A DNA stretch of 64,000 bases from Cardinalis cardinalis (lineage: Eukaryota > Chordata > Aves > Passeriformes > Cardinalidae), in assembly GCA_014549065.1 (NCBI GenBank), contig JACDOX010000009.1, forward strand, positions 10,154,468 through 10,218,467. The letters are read 5' to 3'. Shown here in pieces: positions 24,545-36,300 of the stretch; positions within the stretch are counted from its first letter, which is position 1; every line of letters begins with the position of its first letter. The position numbers were made by a program, and so were the translations under genes. The notes below the pieces were generated by a model. The model had not been told where the DNA came from, ran no database searches, and saw only the letters and a program-made list of their open reading frames with translations.

Positions 24545-27511
24545 AAATCAACTCATCCTTTATGAAAATCGAAGTGAGCCAGCAAAGTAGTACCTGATGA
24601 GGCTTGAAAAGTGGGAGTTTTTTTCAGATTGAAGGTTTCTAAAAGGAGTGAGCTGTTTTGCATGTAAATTTTGATACACTGCTGTCCAAAAGTCATCCCA
24701 AGAAGTTGCAGTTATCTTGTTTTTATTTGCTTGTTCAGTTTTTTATGATACACACATATTAGACTGCCACAGCACAGTATGAATTTTGCTCTCTTCACAA
24801 TGAGGACATGGTCTCAGTGTACTGGGTNTAGAGATTTTTTGCATGACTTCACTAGTAACACATTATTTCAGGTCACATTTTATCAGCTAGCTCAACAAGA
24901 ATGCCAGTGACTTTCACCTTGTTCCAGCTCCCTGTAAACATAGTAATTGCCAAAATTATATTGTCTTTTACTTACTTAACAAGCAGTACTTTTCAAAATA
25001 AATAGTCTGCCATGAGCAAACACAAATGCTAGCAGTAGTCATAAGTCTTCCATGCTTTCAAACACAGCTTCTAGCATTTTAAAAGCAGACTGAGAAAAAA
25101 ATGGTGTGAGGAAGAGGTGTTTCAGCCCATTGTCTTGCTTGAACTTTCCCCACCAATGTCCTTNTGCCATTATTCCGGGCATAGCCCCACCCACGGGCGG
25201 CAGCAGTAAGTACTTGCAATGCACTAATACTGTTATCAGCCTGCCTAACTTTGTCAAAGTGTATCAGACTGTTTGGTTTGCAGTGGCACATTTTTCTTGC
25301 CATTACTCTGATCCTTTTCTACCAGGGATGAATGGCCACAAGAGGTTTCTANGAGCAGGCAGAAAATATCTAAGGAGCCAATATGTGGGCTTACTGTCAA
25401 GTGGACATTTGTATTTTTAACANCTTTTCTCTGGAAACACGTGTCATCACCTCTCTATTTTACTCTGCTTAGGTCTTGGTCCTGCACATACATTGGCACT
25501 TCATACTGCCCAACATCTGACTAAGTGCTTTCAGCTCATGTCTCCTCTGTAAGTTAAGTTAGTGGGAACTTTCTGGATGATTTCAAAAGGTGTATGATTG
25601 ATGACTATTTAACGTAGTATATGCTTTGTGGTAGGATTTTCAGCACTACTTTGCAGAAGTTTTCCGTACAAGTATGAGAAAATGGAAGATCTCTTATCTT
25701 AAGGCAATCTTTTTTTTTTTTTTTAAATTAGGAGATGTCATCTTGCTTTACTCCAAAACTAAGTGTAGTTATTATTTTTAAGTACCATTCTAATTTTAGA
25801 AGGTGATAATTTATTATGTTAGACTGTCATATTCTAGGGAACAGGCAGAATCCTCTCTGACAGAGTTCTAAACAATTATACCTTCAAACCCTTAAAAGTT
25901 ATGATATGCAGTTTTCCCATTTCCCTCTANCCCATTGAGCATATATTAGTCATTCTTAGTATAAACTATTGAAATTATTCAGCCAGTTCACAGTGTTGTT
26001 TTTAAAATGAAAAATGCTATGATCTTTTAATGTCTTCAGTGTTATAATATGTACTAAATTANCAGAACCCTGATGCTCTGATAATTTACACCACAATGTG
26101 CTATTTAAAACTGGAAGCCCAGCAGGAGATTNTATTTTTATTAATTTAGTATAATTTTAAACATTACAAAAATAGCTGTCTCACAGCTTCCCTGCTGAGC
26201 CCTAGATTGTTGCCACAGCCTGTGCAATACTTTATCAGGAGAGTAACATCACTATAAATACTGCATAGTTGATTCTGGCTTCAACACAGAATACAAAAGG
26301 ATGCGGAAGACTGAAGAAGAGACAAAGAAAAAACAGGGCTTGCTTTGTTTTACATTTTGTCTGCCTTTTTTTCCCCCTGCTTGCTTCTAAAATTTCTTTT
26401 CTTACAGGTTTTTCTCTAAGGGTAGTTGTGAATTTGTAGTCAAAGCCAAAAGGCTGAAGATCCACATTGTAGTTAACTTCAGATGTATCACACAATGCTG
26501 CTGTAGGAAAATGAGTTTTACTCTACCTCCTTTGTCTATTGCCCTGCCATTCTTGTGGATTAAACATTAGTGGAATATTACTGTTCAAGTCTAACATGTA
26601 TTATTAAGAGCAACCTCCTAGGAATTGCAGCTTTCCAGTTTTATGTACACAACTGGTGCACATCTGCTCTCCTTTGTGTGTATTTAGTGAACTTACATCT
26701 GCCTGATAAAAAAAAACAACTGTCAGTTACCATATCCCACCTCTCAGCAGCACTAGGGATGTCAGATCCAGTAGGCATAATATCTTTTGGCCCTTTTATG
26801 ATGCTTGTCTCTTTGAATGAGCTGAGTTGACCAAAAACTCTTGCCAGGAATGCCACCTTCGAAGGAACCTCTGCCCCTTTAGCAACAGAGGAGTCTTGGC
26901 AATGAAGCAATATTTGAGTGCAAAACATGTGGTTTCAGGTACCAGCTGCACTGTTCATAGTGGAAAGCTGGGATGGACTGCTGGAGGGGAGAACAGACTG
27001 TGATTNAAAGTTATTTTAAAAAGATGTGAGCTTCTAAATTCAAACTAATTGTGAAACTCTTCAGTGCCGATGTTATTTATATTTATTTACTGATCAATAT
27101 TACATTTTATGTTACAGAAATTTATAGATTAATTTAATTTATTAATTTTTTTACTGGCTGGCTGTATCTTCTACCTGGTTTCCAGGTAATATTCTTAAAG
27201 NAAAATGTGAAAACTGAAAAAAATTCAATTCCAAATGTTTACAATTTACCATGCAACTCTAGTAAGGCAAAGCATATTTCACTGGCAGGCAACAGATTTC
27301 CTTGTAAAACTCCTGTAGTTTTCCCAAAAATTTTGTGACTTGACAGTAGAAATGTGATTAGTGCGTAAGTCCCCCATTTGAACAAGAGGACCTTCTATTC
27401 AAAACAATTGGTGCTTAGATGTTAAACACNATATAGATTTTGATTGAGTGACACGTTGGCAATTCAGCTCTGCTTCGGACAGGAGCTGCATGTTCACCTT
27501 TCTGGGGCATA
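24545..27511. other. Non-coding stretch, no gene recognised
   Basis: Includes a T15 run at 25710-25724. A GTAAGT donor-like site near 25207 lacks a good acceptor. No coding segment was recognised. Confidence 0.6.
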
Positions 27512-27530
27512 GAAGGCAGGCAACCTTCTT
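27512..27530. repeat. Small inverted-repeat motif, copy A
   Basis: GAAGGCAGGCAACCTTCTT, where GAAGG pairs with CCTTC. An almost identical motif occurs at 39804-39821, also just upstream of TAATTA-containing sequence. Confidence 0.7.
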
Positions 27531-27540
27531 CCTTGATGAG

Positions 27541-27636
27541 CCACCAATTAACCCTAATTAAAGCTATNGTATTTTTCTTTGAATAATACTATTACTGACT
27601 AAAACTCCTCCTCAGCTAATTAACAGGCAATTGCNC
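27541..27636. promoter_or_regulatory. Possible regulatory element with TAATTA cluster
   Basis: Two TAATTA hexamers (27555-27560, 27617-27622), a further CCAATTAAC and a CAATTG lie within about 95 bp. TAATTA cores are the typical binding word of many homeodomain proteins. In AT-rich DNA such words also arise by chance, so this is only a candidate enhancer-like element. Confidence 0.2.
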
Positions 27637-27805
27637 CCTCCACCTGTATGGACTGAGGGCTGCTCAGGTAAACATTTTCATCACTGAAATATTTGTTGTT
27701 AAAAATTCTTTCTCTGTCCCTTGTGCTGTGATGTTTACACCTGTGTACACACATACAGGAAATAACAATTCATTTGCAACTCTCTTCTTTTTCCACAACT
27801 GCCAG

Positions 27806-27820
27806 GAGAATGTGAGTGAG
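27806..27820 (+). other. Candidate 15-nt microexon
   Basis: A pyrimidine tract CTCTCTTCTTTTTCC followed by ACAACTGCCAG ends at 27805, and the segment GAGAATGTGAGTGAG is followed directly by the consensus donor GTAAGT. The 15 nt would add five residues (ENVSE in phase 0) without changing frame. A TGC just before the acceptor CAG matches the UGC motif known upstream of SRRM4-dependent neuronal microexons. An overlapping donor GTGAGT lies inside the segment at 27812. No host gene is recognised, so this rests on splice signals alone. Confidence 0.22.
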
Positions 27821-27826
27821 GTAAGT

Positions 27827-30800
27827 CATTCCAAGGATATTGGAAGAAATGAGGCATGAAATAAAAGCCTTCCTGCACTATCTGCTGATCCTCAGGAATG
27901 TAAGGCAACCTGCTGTATTAAAGAGAAGCATTCAGGCTATTAAGTAAGGCACTAGGACAGTNAAGAGTGAGTCTGTGTGAGGCACTTGCCTGAGCTGATG
28001 ACATCAATGTCCTCAGAACTATTGCTCCAAGTTCATGATTATGAGATTTGCAAGGTGTCTNACATGTTATTCTTGTTCTTGGCAATGTCAGGGGACTTAA
28101 AAACAAGATTTTACATTATTCCCTTTTTTNTTTTTAGACATTTTATTAACTGGATGTACCCACTGACAGTGTTANAAATAATGTAGTATTGAGCAGCTTT
28201 CTGCTATTAATATTATTAGTCATACAAATTAAGTTAATCAAGTGAATCAATCCAAGCAGTGTTCCAGCTGTTTCATGAGCAAAATCTGAAGGACTGTGAA
28301 TAGCTTGTACTGAGCAGTGTCCTGTAGAAAAAAGTGGGATTTTGCTACTTAACACTGGAATTTTCTTNTCACCTGGTGAAAAATTCTTCTCCAAATTAGT
28401 TATGCTGTTGACTCAGTAGGCTTGCATGACAAGGTGACTCAGAAAAACANGGCCACAGATTGGTAGTGGAGGAGATTTTGGGTTAGGAGGATTTGGAGGT
28501 CTTGCTCCAAGGACATTGCAACAGCCCTATAGAATGATAACTCTCCTGAAAGGAATGTTGATATATAGGTATCATTGTATTTCAATAAACTGCAATAGGA
28601 AAGATGACACTGCAATAGTGATTGGACCAGCATGATTAAATGCAGGTTTAATATTGTCTTCATGTCGAGCCAGAAATTTTCATCCTATTAGTCCAAGTAG
28701 CACAAGTTCTTTATATTTCAGCAATAAGATCTAACANTGCACATGGAACATCTAACACAGTTGTTCCAAAGCACATGGAAAATATGTGGTTTTGTAGTCT
28801 TTTTCTTTTCATACCTCATTCATAACACTGCTACAGAAGGCAAAATATGAGAAGATTTCTGATTTGTCTCTCCAAGAACAAACCTGCTGAAAAATAGATG
28901 TTTTGGTGTGGAGAGCTACGTACGTGGATATGAAAAAAAGCACATATAAACTTAATGTTTTTCTTGTGTTGTAAAATGGGGATTTTTGCAGCAGAATCGG
29001 ACAGTAGGTTATGACTTCTGCTAAGAATACTACACNTGTATGTACAGATTGTGAATTCTATATTTTTTTAAAACTTGAAATTAAATGTGTTGTCTGTCAC
29101 TAACATTAGATTGCAACTNTCTAAGATGAGTTAACAATTCACTATATTTTTATAAAGAGTGTACATATAAAATAGCTTTAAAGAATCATGCTGTTNTTTG
29201 CATAAATGATATTTTTAGTAATCTATACATGAATTATATATTAGATTAAAGGTACACATGTTTTGATCTATTCACATTTGCATGAGCCACNGCTTGCCTA
29301 AGACCACAGGCATTGCAAAAAAATATTCCAGATATACTAAAAACTGCTTGAACCTTTTTCATTGTTTCTTAGTAAGGCACATACAGCTTTTTATTAAATT
29401 ATTTTCTAAATGTTATTTTGTAAAGAAATTTAATAAAATTTACTACTCTGCAATCCATTGAGCACTTCCTAATTTAATTTTCATATTCTGCATTTCCTGG
29501 GATTTACAATTAAAATCGTGATGAGCCAGACATTCAAAGTCTTACATGTGTGAGATTTTATTATTATTTTAAACTGAAAAATATCAACAGGATTTTGGTT
29601 TTATAAAATATTTTCAAACAAAAAGATGAAGTAAGTGAAGCCTTTTATACATAGATTACGAAGTTTTTACCAAGTTTCACAAACTTTTTTTCTCTTCTTC
29701 TTACTTCTTTACCCACTCAACCCATTGGAAAAGTAGACTGCTTATGCCAATGCCAGATACAGTTAATAGAAAATAATAGCTCTGATGTTTTATACTCTCC
29801 GACATTGATCAAATAAAATTCAAAAATCCTATTCTCCAGAACAGACACTGTCATTAAAATTCTTGCAGATTTATTTACATAAAACTCAGCATGTTTGTAA
29901 CCAAGAATGAGCCATTGTGCTCAAGAGTTGGCTCATTTTACCACCATTTTATTCTGGAAAGTTCTTGGAGATCCATACAGATCAATACCTTTATTTCTTT
30001 TACAATAATAATGCCTTATTTTTATTTTGCATTTAGGACACATCTTGAACCTTACCAATATTGCCAAGTTTGCATTCGTTTCTTCACCCATTTTCTAAAA
30101 GACTACATNGTGTTGCACCACTAGCTCAGAAAAAGAAGCACTCCAAACAAACTTTAGGGGNTCTGGGTCACCTGGACTTTCTTATGATCCTGCTAGGTGG
30201 AATAATTTATCCTATCCTGAGCTTGGTGAGGATATTTTAACTAGTCTCTGAACTGAGTCTTTATAATCTAAAAGCAGAAAATGCAGGAATGTTTGCCAAA
30301 GTCTTCCACTCGGGACTCCAAGTAGCAACTTGCAATTTATGTTCAAGCTTTCACCATTTTCATATACATAGAACTCTTCTCAAAGTTTCATAGTACTTNA
30401 AATTGAGGTTCTTTTGTATGGTTTGAAAGTAGCTTCTCTTTAGGCTTTTTTTGGAACAATAATATACCTAGTTTATAGGAGGACACATTTAAGGATTGAG
30501 AGCCTTCTATAACTTCTACCTTACCAAAAAAAAAAACCTTGCAAACCCAGATTTTGTAGATGTCACTAGGAGAGCATGACAAACAATTGGCTCCAAAAAC
30601 CAAAGAAGTACACAGGGCAGTGCAGTGCCAGAAGAGTTGTAGACTTAGAGGGCTTTGTAGTTTGGCTGCAGTTCTGAAATAACATTTGTCACAAAAAANC
30701 CCCAGGTCTATTAATTTTCAGAGCTGAGGCTCTGCCTAGGCTCCTCTCAGCATTGGAAATCAGTGCCCTGCCACTGGATTTCTGTCAGCAGTGAGTTGTT

Positions 30801-33248
30801 TCCCAGGTGTTTAATTGGGAAGGAGCAAAATACAAGCGCCACCCACGTGATGACTGGGACAAGGGATGTCTTGGTATAACAGGATACAGCTGGTCCTCAT
30901 GATGCAGAGCCCTGCTCAGGGTAGACTGGATTGGAATACATAATGGAAAATGGTGTCAGAATCAATAATATGTATGTGCACATAATGTTGCCCCCACTGT
31001 GGTGTTTCTAGACTTTCCAGCACTACTTCAAGGTCTCTTACAAGACATAAGTCTGCTGAATAAAAAAATNTAATTCAGATCTCAAGCAAAAATAGTGTAT
31101 ATGAGTTAGGGCCTAAGAAAACAAGTTATAATTTCAGGTGCNATTCTTATCAATATTACTGANAGCAAACTGTTCTGCTTTTACTGTATTTTATTTTTAT
31201 TTTTAAGAATTANCTTTGAGTGGCTCCTAAACTTTGCCTAGAACTTAAAGAGCCGATTTCAACAGAAAGGGTTTGCAAGGAAGAAAAGAAATTATACCAT
31301 ACTTTTGCTAGAGTTCATCACTGAGTAGNCTTTTGGTCTTTTCCAACAGACGTATTTGTAGCACCTACTGACAAGATGCCAATCAATTATGGAGAATAAA
31401 CGAGCCAGGGAAAAAGCAAGTGCTTCGTATTACAAGGAAAAGATCATTTTTGTCTATCTCTAATCACTGTCTCAGCCACAGTATTTTAAAAGGAGGATAG
31501 AGGACAGATGCTTCTAATATTCTCCAAGTTTTTGAGGACTTTTTATAAACTCAAAAAACCCCATGAATAACAATAGCACTATCTCTTAGAGAAGTTATGA
31601 TCTTTAGTGTCTCTCTCAGCTTTCCATAAGCCTGCTTATACACATTCTCAAGGAGTTATACTCGTGTGCAATTAAAATGAAATACTGATTGCTATTTAAA
31701 ACAAAAAGACTGTGCTTGCAGAATATAACTGTGTTCTAATGAATTTCATAATACATTTATTCAGTGGAGAAAAGACTTTTTTTATTCAGCAAAATCAATT
31801 TTCTGATCTCCAAATGGACATTTTATCCTCTACTCTTCTGATCTTCTGGTGGCATCATGAATTCCACAGACAGCTCTGTTAATCAGCAGAGTGCTTCAAA
31901 AGAGAGTTTCCTCAGCTAAATGTAGTTACTATTTCTCTTTAAACATCCATGCTTTAAGTTCCTGAATTATAACTTTGAACCTAACATTCCTACAGTATCA
32001 TTGTACTTACAGTGTGCAAGAGGCTAAGGTAGGGTTAATTAGTTCTGAGAATACCACGAGTGGTTCAGACTACAACCATGGGGTTCTGGTCTGATGATGG
32101 GGACTATATTGGGGGTTTTTATAAAAGTTATATACATGTTATTAATTTTGTACCTCAGTATCCCTGTGCCTTTGCTGTCACTTTCACCACATTTTTTTTT
32201 CTGAAATTTCAAATTGTGTTGTGGCAGATTCAGACATCTAAATTATATTCCAGGTGTCAGTGGTCTTCAAAATAGGAAGTATTCTGAAATATGTGNTTCC
32301 ATTTGTTGCCAACTTTATCTTTTTTGGGTTTATTTTTATTTGTTAGTTTGTTTTATTTCTCTGTTTTACTGTTGAATGCTGGTATTTATTTTGGTCTGCT
32401 TGATATAAGCGTTGACTTTTAACTATTCTAAGATAAATTGTTCAATTGAAAAGAAGAGAAAAATGTTCCTGCTTGAGAGCATCATGATAAAATGATTACA
32501 CATGCTCACATAAAATGAAGGTTTATGTTATTCTGTCTCTGATAAGTTCAGTACTTCTGTAACTGTCACACAGGGTAAGACAGAAATCTTGTTAATGGTC
32601 TAGAGAACAAAAGTAATCATCTCACATATTCTGGAACCCTTCAGTGATAGCTGTGTCACACAGCAGAATAATCTTATGTGACATGGATTAAGGTGTACAG
32701 TGACTCTTCAGCTAAACTAGAAACAGGTTTTGAGTTAAAGTCTTAACAACCAATGATGAAAACATGCCAGCACTTCAAAGGATTGTTCCATCTTCTACTA
32801 CTTTGTATTTCCTTGGTTTTCCCTATTGTGAATAAAAATTAAGGAATTGAGTTTTATCTGAAAAAAGTTATAATTATTTTCAAACACATTACATCCAGCT
32901 TTATCTGCTTATATATTAAACAATATTCCTGTTCTCTTGCAACATTACTGAGCTTATCTCTACTAACACATCACAACTATGTACTAAAAAGCATAAAATG
33001 TATATTGAAATCTATGCATTATGCAGATACCAGCAATGTTTATTTTACAGGGGTTTTGGTGTTCTTTTTTGTTCTGTGAGACTGGAATAAAGAATGAACA
33101 CTTTGGTTTACAATCTAATTTGGGGGAAATGAGAAGTGATGAAATGTCATGAAAAGAAAACAAACCTCTGAAATAAAGCAGAACTATTACACAACACAAA
33201 TAACTCCTCTGTAACTCGTAAACAACACTAATGTCCATTCCTATTATT
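27827..33248. other. Non-coding stretch with many isolated N calls
   Basis: Single N bases are frequent from 27000 to 31330. The sequence is unique-looking and AT-rich, with long stop-dense runs (29040-29600). No exon, RNA gene or element was recognised. Confidence 0.6.
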
Positions 33249-33268
33249 CAGTTATTTGTAAATAACTG
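33249..33268. repeat. Short palindrome, 9-bp arms
   Basis: CAGTTATTT and AAATAACTG are exact reverse complements separated by GT. Confidence 0.9.
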
Positions 33269-33279
33269 ACATTATGGCT

Positions 33280-33300
33280 GTGCTTAAAGTCAAGCATGTC
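33280..33300. repeat. Possible ancient amniote repeat trace
   Basis: GTGCTTAAAGTCAAGCATGT matches the GTGCTTAAAGT-AAGCA-GTGCTTA motif of an old repeat common in reptile genomes. The flanks are too diverged to extend it. Confidence 0.35.
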
Positions 33301-36300
33301 ACTACTGCAGCAGTGTGGACACCTGTTGCTCCATACCCTGTAATTCCTCCACTATGCAGCCTTGTAAAAAGGATCCTGACTCTTTTGTCTGCCTCAAATC
33401 TGCACAACTGCCACAAGATGGGAGAGGAGTTTGCTGAGCAGAAACCTCCAGAACCACCCAATTCACACTGCAAGTAAGGGTATAAGTGTCGAAAGAGAAA
33501 GGGCTACAGCTGGCTTCTGTCCCCTGCCCTGTGATCTTTTCCTGAAGCACAACCAGTACCTTTCCAGGCAGTGGCATAGAAAGGGCAGCCAGGCTTCAAG
33601 TGTGCTCCAAGAAAAATGCAAATATTGCCACTGTGGGGAAAACCTGGTTGAAGCTGANACTTCTCCAGGCAGATTGCTCAGCCCAGTCAAGAGTCAGCTG
33701 AAGAATAAGAAACAAAACTCCCTGACAAAATCTCTCTGCATCCTATCAAATGAGACACAAATCTGTCATACTTAAAAACTGCAATGACACCATTATAAAA
33801 CAATGGCATCAAACAGCAACATCCAAGGTTTTATGAACACAGTTTGCAATGTCTGTGGCACACTATTGCAATTGCAGATGACCCATATAACAAGAAGGGA
33901 AAACAGGTTTCTTTTTATTCATTTAGGTTGTAGGTAAATATTGGTTAAATCTGTTCTGTTTACATGGATTTCCAAGGTATCAGCCTCAGAAATCATAAAT
34001 CTCAATAATGCATAGGTGATGGAAACACTTACTGTGCCTTTGAAGAGTTTTTTGCATTTGAAACTCATTTGCATTTGAAAGTCATGTAAATAAATACATT
34101 TCCAATATCGCTCTCAATTTTCTTTGATATCTAAAAGTGTACATGTGATTTAATTAATAGAAAAATATTTCAAAGNTCTGTCCTTTTCAAATCAGTATCA
34201 ATACTTTTATTTACTTCAATAAGGTAATTATTTTACCATCAAAAATATAATCATTCTACATTTCCCCAAATCAGCTGGTGAAAATAATTTCTAAGATTTC
34301 TTCTTTTCCCCCTTTAATGATTTTAGGAATGATTTCATAATAACTATACTTTCCTAGCTGCAAGAAAACATATATGTTTCATAGTCATTAAAGACTATGC
34401 ATTTGTCTTTAATAAATAACTCATTTTCTGCTCAGTGGAAATTATGGCTCTGTCCTATAAGATATACAAAACTTATACTTGTGCTTTGGGGTGACATTTT
34501 TTACATGCGTGTTTTGCTTTTTAAAAAAATAGACATAAAAAATAGAAATCTATGTATCTGATGAGATGTAAGTGCTTGTGTCTCTTGGAAGTTAGTATTT
34601 ATTTTTTATTTATTGAGTAAATGAATTAAAAATTTCTGTTAAAAANTGATTTGTGGAAATCAGAAAATATNGACGTTTTCTGTGTGTCATGACTAGGTTT
34701 CACAATTGCCTTTTGAGAAGTATATGTAACACAATACTTCACTTTGTGATATTTATTTGTGGAGTATAATTTTATAGGATATTTTCTTATGAAACAAATT
34801 CTTGTCAATAAGGCTTTTGCTTTAAAATAGTAATAACAAATCCTTGTGTCTCGGTCAAATTGATTTTTCTGATGAGAACCTTGGAAAAAGTTGTTATTAT
34901 TTTTTAATCCATCACACGGACACTATATGAGAATAAATCAATGCTGCAGTTTTAGTTTATTGTATATCTCTTTCTCATGGCCTTTCATTTTGTTCATTCC
35001 TCACCAAAGAACAACCAGTCGATCAAAATTTATTAGCTGGTGTTGACCTATTTGGATCTAGTTAGAAACTGTGGTCTCCTACCTTGGCCATTTAGTGAAA
35101 TTTTCTATGTAGCTGACCAGAAATACTATTATGTTTGAGAATTTGCATCTACTTTAGTGTTCCCCTAAATTTAAGGGCTTGAGAATAAGTTTTAGACTTC
35201 CTGTATTGCTATTAAAGGAGAATGAAGGTCCTGTTTAATTTATTAAAGATTATGGACTTGCATTATTATTAGAGTAGTAGTATTTTATATAAAAGCCAAA
35301 AGAGGATGTTCATTTATAAAGCAACTTTTCCCAGAATTTAAATTGGTGGTAACAGATAATGGACAGTTAAAATGTGGTGTTAGTCACCACTTGACATCAT
35401 GAGCTATGGCTGAAGTAGGTGAACACCTCTGAGTGCTAAANGATCCTTGGGGTAGGTGATGGAAGAAACACGTACTCGGATTGGACTCCTCAGATACAAA
35501 GATATGGCAAAGTTCTACATTTAGTTTAAAANAATAAGGCAGTCCTACAAGTGGTAGATTGACAAATTATATGATTTTACTCTGTCTTACAAAGCAAAAG
35601 CAAGAAACACTGAAAAATATTTTGCCTTTCCATCAAAGAATTGAATAATCCTTATAGTTTCCTTTACTGATACTGAGTGACTAGGGATGAGTCTCCCCAC
35701 TCTTGTGATGGGAAGAGATGTCATATCTTACTTTCTCAATACAAATGTTTCTGAAATAGGATAGTATTTACTAAAATTGCCCTTATTTTAGAAATAAATT
35801 TTCTAATCTATTATTTATTAAATACCTTCTTAGATGATTCTGTGTATATCAGTGTATGCTCTAATAAAACCTGCTTTTTATGTGCTCACAGTGCTGCTTT
35901 TCTTTTCTGGATTAAAAAGAAAGGCCAGACAAAAAGGTTACTATGCAAGTGAAGTCCCAAAATTAATTTTGGAAATAATCACAACTTTGTATGTTATTAA
36001 CACGCAAACAGAAGAGTTCTTAGTTCATAATGACCTTTATTTCATGTAATAGATACCCCAAGTCAAGACTGAGTTTTATCCCAAAAAATATATTAAACAT
36101 TGTGAACTGAAATTAAGAAAGAATAGGAAAAATACAAGTACAATAATTTTACTCTAAAATAACCCCCCCAAATGACTCGGGGCACATTGATTACTTCTTT
36201 AAAAAAATTGCTTTGGGCAAAATGACTTACAGTTTTGCCTGCCTTGCATCTCTACAAATTTCCAGTTCNATGTCTCTGTTCTCAATATTGCATCTTTCCT

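Noticed and set aside
30870..30960. Possible CR1 tail (GCCCTGCTCAGGG ... GACTGGATTGG)
   Set aside because: Word order and spacing do not follow the CR1 3' end, so the likeness is probably accidental.
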